Translations under genes and position numbers: made by a program | From: Tardiphaga alba | Lineage (GTDB): Bacteria > Pseudomonadota > Alphaproteobacteria > Rhizobiales > Xanthobacteraceae | Length of the DNA stretch: 64,000 nt | Direction of reading: 5' to 3' | Assembly: GCF_018279705.1 (NCBI RefSeq) | Contig: NZ_CP036498.1 | Coordinates: forward strand, 5,411,001 to 5,475,000 | In this document: positions 18,061-25,821 of the stretch, in pieces | Layout: every line of letters begins with the position of its first letter | Numbering within the stretch: the first letter of the stretch is position 1 | Notes under the pieces: generated by a model | Databases searched by the model: none | The model's input: the letters and a program-made list of their open reading frames with translations, nothing else | What the model was told of the DNA's origin: nothing

Positions 18061-18357
18061 ATGTCCCGGCGTTGTGAACTGACACTGAAGGGCCCGCAGG
18101 TCGGCCACAAGGTGAGCCATTCGAACATCAAGACCAAGCGCCGGTTTCTGCCGAACCTGGTCAATGTGACCTTCATCTCCGACGCGCTCGGCCGCGGCGT
18201 GCGCCTGCGCGTCTCCGCCAATGCCGTGAAGTCGGTGGACCACCGCGGTGGTTTCGACGCCTATCTGATCGCAGCGAAGGAGCACGAGCTCTCCGCCAAG
18301 GCCGTGCTGCTCAAGCGCGCCATCGAGAAGAAGACCTCGGAAGCCAAGGCTGCCTGA
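18061..18357 (+). CDS. rpmB: 50S ribosomal protein L28 (bL28)
   Basis: This 98-residue basic protein begins [20 protein letters not shown] and continues with [20 protein letters not shown]. It matches the L28 family, in the longer alphaproteobacterial form with an alanine-rich helical C-terminus ([19 protein letters not shown]). It is a component of the large ribosomal subunit. The ATG at 18061 is preceded by AGAGGAT. A strong promoter lies upstream and a strong terminator downstream, so it forms a single-gene unit. Confidence 0.97.
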   Translation: MSRRCELTLKGPQVGHKVSHSNIKTKRRFLPNLVNVTFISDALGRGVRLRVSANAVKSVDHRGGFDAYLIAAKEHELSAKAVLLKRAIEKKTSEAKAA

Positions 18358-18429
18358 TGCAGAGGGCGGCGCGAGCCGCCTGAGCTGAGGATGCCGCGCT
18401 AATCAGGCGCAGCTTCGTATAGAACTAAC

Positions 18430-18465
18430 AAAACGGCCGGATCGCGAGATCCGGCCGTTTTGCTT
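18430..18465 (+). terminator. Rho-independent terminator of rpmB
   Basis: The stem AAAACGGCCGGATC/GATCCGGCCGTTTT (18430-18443 with 18450-18463 approx.) has a short loop. It lies 73 bases after the rpmB stop and marks the left edge of the ABC-3C island. Confidence 0.85.
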
Positions 18466-18612
18466 GAAATCGACTCATCAGTAGCGCTCGGTGGAGAATA
18501 TGAAGCGCACTCATTTTACCGCTTGTCTGCATCCGGTAGCACACGTTACGGTTTATTATATTATTCGTAGTTGCTTCGCCACCTTCGCATAACAAACAGT
18601 TGCAGATCAGTC

Positions 18613-19548
18613 GTGCGACGAACCTTTCCTTTTAATGATCTTGGTGACGATGAGTTTGAAAGCCTCATTGCGGCAATCTGTCACCACATTCTCGGCACCG
18701 GCACGATGACATTCGCTGCTGGCCGCGATGGTGGACGCGACGCTGCGTTTACCGGGGCGGCATCAAAATTTCCCAGCAGCTCGTCTCCTCTTAGTGGCAA
18801 GTTCATCGTTCAAGCAAAGCACACGAGCAATCCAGCTGCGTCCTGTTCTGATCGGGAGTTCGCAAAAATTCTCGAGGGAGAGCACCCAAAGATCATTCAA
18901 TTGATCAAGGACGGCGAGCTCGAACACTATATCATCTTCACGAATCGCAAGAAGGCAGCGACGCGCGGGACTGCCATTGAGAAAGAACTGCGTAAACTTG
19001 GCCTCAGGTCTGCACATCTTGCTGGCATCGAACAGCTTCGAGATTGGCTTACACTTCACCCCACTGTCTGGCAAAATTTGGGGTTCGATCGTTTTGAGAC
19101 AGCGCTACGTATCCAAATATCTGACATTACCGACGTAATCTCTGGATTTCATGCACTGATCTCGACTGGCAAGACTGCACCAAGTGACGGCACGAATTTC
19201 ACATATGTGCCGAAGCCTCAAAAGAATAAGATCAACAAACTTAGCCAAGCCTACTTCAACGAGATGCTCGAAAGATCGCTGCCCTACTTCAAGTCGATCG
19301 AAGACTTCTTGAGTAACCCAAGAAACGTCGATTTTAAAGATCAGTACGAAGACACAGTGGACGAAATCCGTCGAAAGCTCCTTACCGCATCACCGCCGTT
19401 CGCTTCTTTCGACGATGCTCTGACCCACATCATCGATCAGGTCACAGCGAACAACCCTGCACTGCACAAAAAGAGGCGTTTCGCAGCGATATTCCTCCAC
19501 TACATGTATTACACCTGTGACCTGGGCCAACATGCTGACACCGTCTAA
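18613..19548 (+). CDS. Mrr-like nuclease with ABC-3C C-terminal domain (effector of an ABC-three-component system)
   Basis: This protein has about 311 residues. Residues 1-110 look like a restriction-endonuclease fold: FNDLGDDEFESLIAAIC, then GRDGGRDAAF (Asp43 candidate) and KFIVQAKHT (Gln67-x-Lys69). Together these give the D...QxK core of Mrr-type PD-(D/E)XK nucleases, followed by EHYIIFTNRK. The C-terminal ~110 residues (KLSQAYFNEMLERSLPYFKSIE through FLHYMYYTCDLGQHAD) match my recollection of the C-terminal domain of ABC-three-component systems, which binds the partner proteins. Inferred role: DNA cleavage under control of the ATPase. The GTG at 18613 (MRRTFPFND) is preferred to the TTG at 18571. 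Codons are visibly AT-richer than the neighbours. It overlaps the next gene by 17 bases. Confidence 0.7.
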   Translation: MRRTFPFNDLGDDEFESLIAAICHHILGTGTMTFAAGRDGGRDAAFTGAASKFPSSSSPLSGKFIVQAKHTSNPAASCSDREFAKILEGEHPKIIQLIKDGELEHYIIFTNRKKAATRGTAIEKELRKLGLRSAHLAGIEQLRDWLTLHPTVWQNLGFDRFETALRIQISDITDVISGFHALISTGKTAPSDGTNFTYVPKPQKNKINKLSQAYFNEMLERSLPYFKSIEDFLSNPRNVDFKDQYEDTVDEIRRKLLTASPPFASFDDALTHIIDQVTANNPALHKKRRFAAIFLHYMYYTCDLGQHADTV

Positions 19549-19771
19549 ACACCTCGACCTTGCGAAGAGCCCGCTACGCGTTGCTAGCGAGATCCTAGCT
19601 GAACTGCGCCGTCGGAGGGTGATGAGTTATGAAAGCGTAACAAAGCTCGTCAAAAAAAGAGCTGGCGATGATAGCGACGCGGTCGTCGCTCCAGCGCTTA
19701 GCTTTCTCTTTCTTCTTGGCCGCATCGAATACCACTCGATCAACGATTCTTTCGAGTATCGAGTACACTGA
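19532..19771 (+). CDS. ABC-3C middle component (MC6-like small wHTH protein)
   Basis: This is a 79-residue protein beginning MLTPSKHLDLAKSPLRVASEIL, then SYESVTKLVKKRAG and ALSFLFLLGRIEYHS. The opening MLxPxKHL, the two helices and the short hydrophobic FLFLLGRIE segment match my memory of the small middle component (MC6 class) of ABC-three-component systems, a winged-helix-like adaptor. The ATG at 19532 is chosen over one at 19517 because it begins exactly at this signature. It overlaps the nuclease gene by 17 bases and ends 10 bases before the ATPase, so the three genes are tightly coupled. Function is by family and context only. Confidence 0.68.
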   Translation: MLTPSKHLDLAKSPLRVASEILAELRRRRVMSYESVTKLVKKRAGDDSDAVVAPALSFLFLLGRIEYHSINDSFEYRVH

Positions 19772-19781
19772 AAGAAAAGTC

Positions 19782-21590
19782 GTGCAACTAAACCGACTGT
19801 ACTCAAACCTCAATTCTCTTTTCACGCCGATCCATTTCAATGCGGCCAAAGATGCACGCCTATTAAACGTCATATTCGCAGAAGTCCGACGCAAGAAATC
19901 CAAGAAATCCGACTCTCACAACCTCGGAAAAACTACGCTCATTGAGTTGATTGACTTCATGCTTCTGAAGGAAATCACCGGAAGCGACCATTTTCTCGAG
20001 AAACACAAAGAACGCTTCCATAACTTCAATTTCTGCATGGAGATAGCGCTCCACGATGGCGGATTTGCCACCGTGTGCAGATCGGTTTCTCAACCGACCC
20101 AAATCAGTTTGAAGCGCTCTGTTGATAGCATTGAAAACTGCTTTCAGATCGCGGAAGACGAGTGGGACCATCGAGACGCGACGCTGTCGGCTGCACGAGA
20201 CGCACTCAACGCGTATCTAAACCTAAAAATGGTTGCGCCTTGGGACTATCGTACGGGCGTCTCCTATTTCCTCCGAACACAGGCCGATTACACTGAATAC
20301 TTTCAGATCCAAAAATTCATGCAAGGCAAAGATAGAGCCTGGAAACCGTATCTGGCTCGCATACTTGGACTGAATTACGAAGCAGTAGCCCATAAATATC
20401 AGATCGAAGATGAGATTTTAGACAAGCAAAGTGAGCAACAAAAGAAGATCGCAGAGATTGACCCAGACAATCAAGACCGCGGGGAATTAGTAACGCGAAT
20501 AGCGATTGCACGCGACGAAATTTCAGAAGCGGAGCAGCGCCTCGACGGCTTTGACTTTCACGAAGCTGAACTTGAGATCAACAAACGCGTTGTAGATGCG
20601 GTCGAAGCACGTCTGAGCGAAATCTCTGAAAACCTCTATGACGTCGACGTCGATATAGCTCAACTCGAAAAATCAATTTCAGTTGGGATCAAGTTTGACA
20701 TCAAGCGCATCGAACAGATCTTCACCGAAAGCGAACTCCTCCTACCTGCCTCTGTCACTCGGAGTTACGAAGAGCTGGTCGACTTCAACCGTAAGCTCAC
20801 CAAGGAGCGAAACAAGGAACTGCGCGCGCGCCTAACCAAACTTAGGGATGAGCGAGATGGTCTTGTTATTGAACACAAGCGCCTGAGCGATGAACGCCAA
20901 AAGCTTTTCGCGATCGTTCAACAGGCAGACACGTTCCGCAAATACAAGGCATTGCAGAAGCAGCAATCTCTGAAACAGGCCAATCTCGCTTATTTAGAGG
21001 GACAATTGGCACGCGTTGACAACGTTGCTGATTTGGAAAGGTCGTTGCGCGAACTTCGAGGACGTCGCGATGCGGCAACGACCGCGATCGAAATCAGCTT
21101 GAGCCGCGGAAGCCCTATCAAGCAGAATATTACAATTCTCTTCAATCGCTACGTCGCAAGAATTCTGGACATCAACGGCGAGTTTATTGTGACCGGAAAC
21201 TCATCCGGGAACTTAGAATTCGCTATTCGAACTAAAGATGTTACCGGCGGCGATACTAGCCAAGATCGCGGCCACTCTTATCACAGAACTCTTTGCGCAC
21301 TATTTGACCTAGCCGTGCTGAAAGCACTTGAAGACACCCCCTTCTATCACTTCGTGTATCACGATGGCATTTTCGAGGGTTTCTCGAATGGCATGAAGCT
21401 TCGTATGCTGGACCTAATTCGGGAAGTCATCGGCAGTGGAAAAATCCAGTACATCTTTTCGATCATTGATGCCGACCTGCCGCGCGACGAGGATACAGAG
21501 CAACCAGTCAAATTCGCGACAGACGAAATAGTCCTAGAGTTGAACGATCAAGGCGATAGCGGTCGATTGTTCAAGATGCCGCCATTCTAA
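19782..21590 (+). CDS. ABC-3C coiled-coil ATPase (DUF2326-type, SMC/Rad50-like)
   Basis: This is a 602-residue SMC-like ATPase. It opens MQLNRLYSNLNSLFTPIHFN. The P-loop is SDSHNLGKTTLIELIDF (about 43-59), the atypical form in which the first Gly of GxxxxGK[ST] is replaced. Residues ~190-430 are a long charged coiled coil. The C-terminal lobe has GHSYHRTLCALFDLAVLKAL (signature-like) and FYHFVYHDGIFEGF (Walker B-like, Asp in HDG), then YIFSIIDADLP. This matches DUF2326-type ATPases. I chose the GTG at 19782 since relatives start at this beta strand; the frame stays open to 19668. It probably senses nucleic-acid or replication perturbation and licenses the nuclease, which is inference. Confidence 0.72.
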   Translation: MQLNRLYSNLNSLFTPIHFNAAKDARLLNVIFAEVRRKKSKKSDSHNLGKTTLIELIDFMLLKEITGSDHFLEKHKERFHNFNFCMEIALHDGGFATVCRSVSQPTQISLKRSVDSIENCFQIAEDEWDHRDATLSAARDALNAYLNLKMVAPWDYRTGVSYFLRTQADYTEYFQIQKFMQGKDRAWKPYLARILGLNYEAVAHKYQIEDEILDKQSEQQKKIAEIDPDNQDRGELVTRIAIARDEISEAEQRLDGFDFHEAELEINKRVVDAVEARLSEISENLYDVDVDIAQLEKSISVGIKFDIKRIEQIFTESELLLPASVTRSYEELVDFNRKLTKERNKELRARLTKLRDERDGLVIEHKRLSDERQKLFAIVQQADTFRKYKALQKQQSLKQANLAYLEGQLARVDNVADLERSLRELRGRRDAATTAIEISLSRGSPIKQNITILFNRYVARILDINGEFIVTGNSSGNLEFAIRTKDVTGGDTSQDRGHSYHRTLCALFDLAVLKALEDTPFYHFVYHDGIFEGFSNGMKLRMLDLIREVIGSGKIQYIFSIIDADLPRDEDTEQPVKFATDEIVLELNDQGDSGRLFKMPPF

Positions 21591-21608
21591 CGAAACACTA
21601 GGCGCGCC

Positions 21609-21821
21609 ATGAGGCTGCATTACTATCCCGAGACCGACAGTCTCTATATCGAACTCAAGGATGTTCCGGGCGCTGAAAGCCGGGAGATCGTGGCCGGGCT
21701 GGTGGTCGATCTCGACGCCAATGGCGATGTGGTCGGGTTCGATATTGATCAGGCGTCGGGCAAGCTCGATCTATCGAGCATCGAAACTGTGGCGCTACCG
21801 CAAGTGATTGCTGCGGAATAG
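21609..21821 (+). CDS. DUF2283 domain-containing protein
   Basis: This is a 70-residue protein: MRLHYYPETDSLYIELKDVPG, then EIVAGLVVDLDANGDVVGFDID and a hydrophobic end. It matches DUF2283, a small beta-rich family with YDxExDxLYI-type starts, found next to toxin-antitoxin and mobile genes and of unknown function. It starts 18 bases after the ABC-3C ATPase stop and could be co-transcribed, but its codon choice is GC-rich like the chromosome, so it is probably native and marks the right edge of the island. Confidence 0.85.
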   Translation: MRLHYYPETDSLYIELKDVPGAESREIVAGLVVDLDANGDVVGFDIDQASGKLDLSSIETVALPQVIAAE

Positions 21822-21831
21822 TCCAAGAAAT

Positions 21832-21880
21832 TCCCCTCACCCGAACTGCTTCGCAGTTCGACCTCTCTCCGGCGGGGACA
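21832..21880. repeat. Partial intergenic repeat, family D (half copy)
   Basis: TCCCCTCACCCGAACTGCTTCGCAGTTCGACCTCTCTCC-type sequence carries an internal CGAACTGC/GCAGTTCG hairpin. It matches one arm of the family D elements at 33289 and 44691. It supplies the last codons of the truncated gene that follows. Confidence 0.6.
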
Positions 21881-22046
21881 GGTAATCGCGCGCCGATGCG
21901 GATTCGGCGTGGCGTCTCTTGATCTTAGTGAGCACTGCGTCAGTCATAAGTACGCTGGCGCGCTTGCCATGCACCGTTTCCAGCAGCTCCGCCGTCAGAC
22001 GGTTCATCCGCTTTTTCGCCGACTTCTTTCCAGCTTTCGTCGCCAT
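21837..22046 (-). pseudogene. Truncated HTH/antitoxin-like gene ending inside a repeat
   Basis: This is a 69-codon frame beginning MATKAGKKSAKKRMNRLTAELLET, then LMTDAVLTKIKRRHAE. The start has a good ribosome-binding site (GAGGTGCACG before the ATG). The sequence resembles the N-terminus of small XRE/HigA-like antitoxins, which normally continue into a helix-turn-helix domain. Here the frame runs instead into a family D repeat, which encodes SPPERGRTAKQFG, and stops. I infer that repeat insertion or deletion removed the DNA-binding domain. No toxin partner is seen next to it. The family assignment is tentative. Confidence 0.45.
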
Positions 22047-22144
22047 CGTGCACCTCGAACAAGTTGCGGCTCAGATGAAGCTGGCTTGGTCTAACCTTCG
22101 TCTTCTTGAAGCTGAGCATCTCGGCGCAGCTTCATGATAGCACT

Positions 22145-22224
22145 TAGGATGGGTTGAGCGTAGCGATACCCTTCACGGCCGGGCCTATGCGGTGATGGGT
22201 ATCGCTGTCGCTCAACCCATACTA
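22145..22224. repeat. Intergenic palindromic repeat, family B, copy 2
   Basis: TAGGATGGGTTGAGCGTAGCG and ATACCC are mirrored by GGGTATCGCTGTCGCTCAACCCATACTA. It has the same plan as the copy at 16687-16789, with a shorter centre. Confidence 0.7.
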
Positions 22225-22383
22225 CGGCTCCTGCGACTTACGCCCTCTTTCCCGCACCAAATCGCCCCATTTCCCCGCGGAACACCCGGCCATGCCCCGC
22301 GTTCGTATCCCCGGAGCGCTTGCCTTGTGCGGTGCACTTCGTCGTGCAGACGAATGAGACACGAATTCAAAAGGAGAAATCCG

Positions 22384-22707
22384 ATGCAACAGATCCTGCG
22401 TAAAGCCCTGCTTCCGATGCTGGCTGTCGGCGCGTTCGCCACTGCCGTGCCGGCCATGGCCGCCGACGTCTATGTGCGCGATCGCGCGCCGCGCGCCGCC
22501 GTGGTGGCCCCGGTGCCGATGGGGCCGCTGACCGTCGAACAGGCGGTGCAGGTGGCCTATGGCATCGGCGTGGTCGAGGTGAAGGACACCCATTTCGACG
22601 GCGACGAATGGGAGATCAAGGGCCGCGATCGCTATGGCAAATGGATCGAGGTCGATATCGACGCGCGCACCGGTGAGGTGCGCAATGTGGATCGCTCGAT
22701 TATTTGA
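22384..22707 (+). CDS. PepSY domain-containing exported protein
   Basis: This is a 107-residue protein. The signal peptide (QQILRKALLPMLAVGAFATA, ending PAMAA) is followed by a single PepSY-like unit: MGPLTVEQAVQVAYGIGVVEV, then EWEIKGRDRYGKWIEVDIDARTG. PepSY domains are small periplasmic or membrane-associated folds, often thought to modulate peptidases or metal and redox systems. Its partner here is unknown. The ATG at 22384 has an ideal AAAAGGAGAAATCCG leader. The gene stands alone, with a repeat before it and a terminator 24 bases after. Confidence 0.85.
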   Translation: MQQILRKALLPMLAVGAFATAVPAMAADVYVRDRAPRAAVVAPVPMGPLTVEQAVQVAYGIGVVEVKDTHFDGDEWEIKGRDRYGKWIEVDIDARTGEVRNVDRSII

Positions 22708-22730
22708 TGCGGGTGGGAGTGTGAGAGAAG

Positions 22731-22760
22731 GCGGCGCGCTGCGAGGCGCGCCGCTTTTTT
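22731..22760 (+). terminator. Terminator of the PepSY gene
   Basis: GCGGCGCGC pairs with GCGCGCCGC around GCTGCGAG-type loop bases, followed by six T (22755-22760). Confidence 0.8.
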
Positions 22761-22783
22761 GTTTGCGCGGAAGCCAATGGCCT

Positions 22784-22956
22784 CCCTCCCCCAAGCAGCG
22801 ACGCTGCGCAGTGGGGAGGGTCCGCCGGCAGGCGGGGTGGGGTCTCTCCCCATGTGACGTCAGAGTTTGTGGAAGCACCCCACCCGTCTCGAAGCTCGCT
22901 GAACGCTCGCTTCGATCCACCCTCCCCGCTGCGCGGCTCCGCCGCTTGGGGGAGGG
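22784..22956. repeat. Intergenic palindromic repeat, family C, copy 1
   Basis: This element of about 170 bases begins CCCTCCCCCAAGCAGCGACG and ends with its mirror CCGCTTGGGGGAGGG. It has internal GGTGGGG/CCCCACC arms around a TGACGTCA centre. A second copy is at 36456-36635. The ends pair as a long stem. Confidence 0.75.
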
Positions 22957-22969
22957 AAAAGGCCCGCAG

Positions 22970-23602
22970 CTAGCGCAGCTGCAATCCTGTCGCGGCTTCC
23001 AGTTCGTCCAGCGCCTGTGCGGCACTCGTCACCTTGATCGTCGTCATGCCCAGTTCGCGGGCGGGCTTGAGGTTGACGCCGAGGTCGTCGAGATAGACGC
23101 AGGCCCTGGGATCCACGCCGAGCTTGTCCGTCATCATCGTGTAGATGCGCGGATCGGGCTTGCGCAGGCCGATCTTGGCGCTTTCGATGACGTGATCGAA
23201 CAGCACCATCACCTCCGCCACATAGAGCGCGCGGCCATCGGTTGAGCCCATCGCGTTCGCAGGGAGGTTGTTGGTGATGCAGCCGGTCTTGAAATTCGCC
23301 TTGAGGCGGCGGAGCGCTTCCACCATTTCGGGGCGGATCTCGCCCTTCAGCAGCTTCACCACCTCGCGGCCGCGGACTTCGGCGCCGAGCGCCTTGGATT
23401 CTTCGGCGAAGAGATTGTCAAAGGCATCGAGATCAATTTCGGCGCGTTCGAATTTCGCCCAGGCGTTCTCGAAGTGGTTCTGCGCATTGGTGCGGCGGAT
23501 GATGTCCTTCGGGAGATTGTGCGTCGCCTCGTAATGCGCAAACGCCTCGAACGGCGATGAGGTGATGACGCCGCCGAAATCGAAGATCACTGCCGAGATC
23601 AT
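22970..23602 (-). CDS. HAD family hydrolase (haloacid dehalogenase-like, subfamily IA)
   Basis: This is a 210-residue cytoplasmic protein. Motif I is VIFDFGGVITSSPF; it reads DFGG rather than DxDGT, with the nucleophile Asp but no second Asp. Motif II is CITNNLP, the motif III Lys is in IGLRKPDPRIYTMM, and motif IV is VYLDDLGVNLKPARELGM. This pattern is common in HAD-IA proteins of the epoxide-hydrolase N-terminal type (sEH-like), which hydrolyse phosphate esters or halides. The substrate is unknown. It is transcribed alone between repeats; no operon partner is evident. Confidence 0.9.
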   Translation of the reverse strand: MISAVIFDFGGVITSSPFEAFAHYEATHNLPKDIIRRTNAQNHFENAWAKFERAEIDLDAFDNLFAEESKALGAEVRGREVVKLLKGEIRPEMVEALRRLKANFKTGCITNNLPANAMGSTDGRALYVAEVMVLFDHVIESAKIGLRKPDPRIYTMMTDKLGVDPRACVYLDDLGVNLKPARELGMTTIKVTSAAQALDELEAATGLQLR

Positions 23603-23629
23603 GGATGCTCCCTTGTTTTATCCTCCCTT

Positions 23630-23718
23630 GTAGCCCGGATGGAGCGCAGTGCAATCCGGGGACCGGCGACATGTGGAAGCGCCGGTCCCCGCATGACGCT
23701 GCGCTCTGTGCGGGCTAC
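23630..23718. repeat. Intergenic palindromic repeat, family A, copy 2
   Basis: GTAGCCCGGATGGAGCGCAG ... GGGACCGGC is mirrored by GCCGGTCCCC ... GCGGGCTAC. It sits between the AraC and HAD genes. Confidence 0.75.
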
Positions 23719-23728
23719 GGGACGGAGC

Positions 23729-24667
23729 TCACTCCGCCGCGCGCTGCTCCAGTACGGCCATGCCGCTACGCGAGCCGAGGTCGCGCAGCGGCGATGCGCC
23801 ATAGAGCCGGGCATATTCGCGGGAGAATTGCGACGGGCTTTGATAACCCACCGCGTAGCCGGCTGAGCCCACATCGAGACGCTCCACCAGCATCAGGCGG
23901 CGCGCTTCATGCAGGCGAAGCTGCTTCTGATACTGCATCGGCGTCATCGCGGTGATGGTCTTGAAATTATGATGCAGCGAACTTTCGCTCATGCCGACGC
24001 TGTCGGCGAGATCCTCGATGCGGAGCTGGCGCGCGTAGTTTTCCCGCAACCAGGCGATGGCTTTCGCCACCTTGTTGCTCGGGCTCTCGGCCAGCGCGAT
24101 CTGGCGCAGGCGGGCGCCATAGGGGCCGACCAGCAGGCGATACAGCACCTCCTGCTCCAGCAGCGGCGCCATCACCGCGATATCCTGCGGGCGATCGAGC
24201 AGGCGGACCAAGCGCAGCGCGGCGTCCAAGAGATCATCGGACGCCTTGGCCACCGCGATGCCGCGTTCGGGCACGCTGGCGGCGGGCTGGGCAAAACCAT
24301 GGATGCCACCATGGCCGAACCGGCCGAGCACATCGTGCAGCTGGCGGGGATCGATCACCATGCCGAGGCCCAGATGCGGCTCCTCCTCGCTGGCATCGAC
24401 GATGCAGGAGGACACCGGCAGATCGAGCGAGACCAGGAGGTAATCGCCGGCCCCGTATTCATGGATCTCCTGGCCGAGCTGCAGCCGCTTGCTGCCCTGC
24501 ACGACCAGGCCGAACATGGGCGATTGCGCGGTATGCGTCAGCTCGGTGGGGCAGGTCTGGCGCTTCAGATACAGGCCCCGAATCGGGGTCTGCATATCCG
24601 CGCTGGCGTTCCGGGCAATGATGTCGCGGAATTCGTTGATCCGGTCGAGCATGGACAAACCCCTCAT
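23729..24667 (-). CDS. AraC family transcriptional regulator
   Basis: This protein has about 312 residues. The N-terminal ~190 residues form an AraC_N-type effector-binding cupin (PTELTHTAQSPMFGLVVQGSKR). The C-terminal ~100 residues carry two helix-turn-helix motifs, with IAWLRENYARQLRIEDLADSVGMSESSLHHNFK and AGYAVGYQSPSQFSREYARLYG. It belongs to the group that often controls a neighbouring oxidoreductase gene. Here the divergent neighbour is a short-chain dehydrogenase-like gene 265 bases away, the natural target. The ATG at 24667 (MRGLSMLDRI) or at 24652 (MLDRINEF) is likely; a longer frame to 24754 has no family-like residues. Confidence 0.9.
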   Translation of the reverse strand: MRGLSMLDRINEFRDIIARNASADMQTPIRGLYLKRQTCPTELTHTAQSPMFGLVVQGSKRLQLGQEIHEYGAGDYLLVSLDLPVSSCIVDASEEEPHLGLGMVIDPRQLHDVLGRFGHGGIHGFAQPAASVPERGIAVAKASDDLLDAALRLVRLLDRPQDIAVMAPLLEQEVLYRLLVGPYGARLRQIALAESPSNKVAKAIAWLRENYARQLRIEDLADSVGMSESSLHHNFKTITAMTPMQYQKQLRLHEARRLMLVERLDVGSAGYAVGYQSPSQFSREYARLYGASPLRDLGSRSGMAVLEQRAAE

Positions 24668-24932
24668 GGTGCTGGCCTTTTGGGCCGTTTCGCATCTAGC
24701 AACGGCACCGCGGCAGGGGAATGGCGCCACGATCACATTTGCAGGATCGTGCATGACATCGGCAGGATCGCGCTAACGCTGCGGTGCGGTGGTTTGCGAT
24801 AAGGGATGTGCGCCAGACCGGTGATCGCCGGGTTGCCCGAGGGCCCCCGGATCGCGGTGACGCCATCTCGTCTCTCTCACCGACATTTTTTCACGCGACA
24901 CCTGCGTGAATATCAAAGACAGGGATCATGCC

Positions 24933-25631
24933 ATGACACGATTGGCAGGAAAGGTTGCGCTCGTCACTCATGCAGGGAGCGGCATCGGCGCCGCCATCGC
25001 GCGCCGGCTCGCCGCCGAGGGCGCCTGCGTGGTGATCAGCCACACCGACGACGCCGAAGGCGCGGCGCGTCTCGTCGCCGACATCATCTGGCGCGGCGGT
25101 TGCGCCATGGCCGTGCAGGGCGACGTGGCGTTCTGGCCGGATGTGCGCCGGCTGTTCGAGGAAACCGCCGCGACATTCGGGCGGCTGGATATTCTGGTGA
25201 ACGACGTTCGCACGATCGGGCCGGCGACGGAGGACACGCGGCGGCGCGATGAGATCAACCTGTTCGGCGCCATGCTGTTGAGCCAGGAGGCGATCCGGCT
25301 GTTCGGCAGCGATGGCGGCGCGATCATCAACCTCACCTCGCTGGCCCGCTGCGACCTCGCGCCCGATGCTGCGCCGGAGACGGCCATCGACACGCTGACG
25401 CTCGGCCTCGCCCGCGCCTTCACCAGCCGCAACATCCGCGTGCATGCGATTGCGCCGGGTGCGCTCGGCCCACAGGAGCCGGCGGGGATCGACGTGCTCG
25501 ATGGCTCCGCGCGCAGCCGGCAATTCGTGGCGCTGCCCCGCCGCACCCCGCCGGACGACGTGGCAAAGCTGGTGGTCGACCTCGCCCGCGATCGGAGCGC
25601 CACCGATGCGCGCATGTTGGCTGCGAGCTGA
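24933..25631 (+). CDS. Short-chain dehydrogenase/reductase-like protein lacking the catalytic Tyr/Lys
   Basis: This is a 232-residue Rossmann-fold protein of the SDR family. It keeps the nucleotide-binding pattern (VALVTHAGSGIGAAIARRLA) and SRNIRVHAIAPGALG. The active site is degraded. NNAG reads VNDVR, and the segment that should contain YxxxK reads APDAAPETAIDTLT, with neither Tyr nor Lys. The upstream Ser is still present in INLTSLA. Normal oxidoreductase chemistry is therefore unlikely; it could bind NAD(P) or a ligand, or be decaying. The frame is intact across its full length, which argues for a retained function. The divergent AraC gene may regulate it. The ATG at 24933 is preferred to a GTG at 24906. 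Confidence 0.82.
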   Translation: MTRLAGKVALVTHAGSGIGAAIARRLAAEGACVVISHTDDAEGAARLVADIIWRGGCAMAVQGDVAFWPDVRRLFEETAATFGRLDILVNDVRTIGPATEDTRRRDEINLFGAMLLSQEAIRLFGSDGGAIINLTSLARCDLAPDAAPETAIDTLTLGLARAFTSRNIRVHAIAPGALGPQEPAGIDVLDGSARSRQFVALPRRTPPDDVAKLVVDLARDRSATDARMLAAS

Positions 25632-25821
25632 CGGCGCAGACGTCTGTTATTGGCGCTGTCGTTCCGCCTCGTTGCAATCGCGCGCGCGGCCTTCACCTGT
25701 CGTTAACCGCCGCCGCCAAATTGCCGGAAGAAAACCGCGCGGAGGAACGCCATTGCCCCATAAATATACGGTCCGGTGCTAAAGCTATCGCAATTGCGAA
25801 CAGCCTTTTGACCGACGACCG

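Noticed and set aside
18571..18612. Extension of the nuclease gene to the TTG at 18571
   Set aside because: The first 14 codons look unrelated to the family; the GTG at 18613 starts the domain directly.
18466..21608. Transposase, integrase or attachment sites around the ABC-3C island
   Set aside because: No integrase or transposase gene and no tRNA gene were found, and no matching direct repeats were visible at the two edges.
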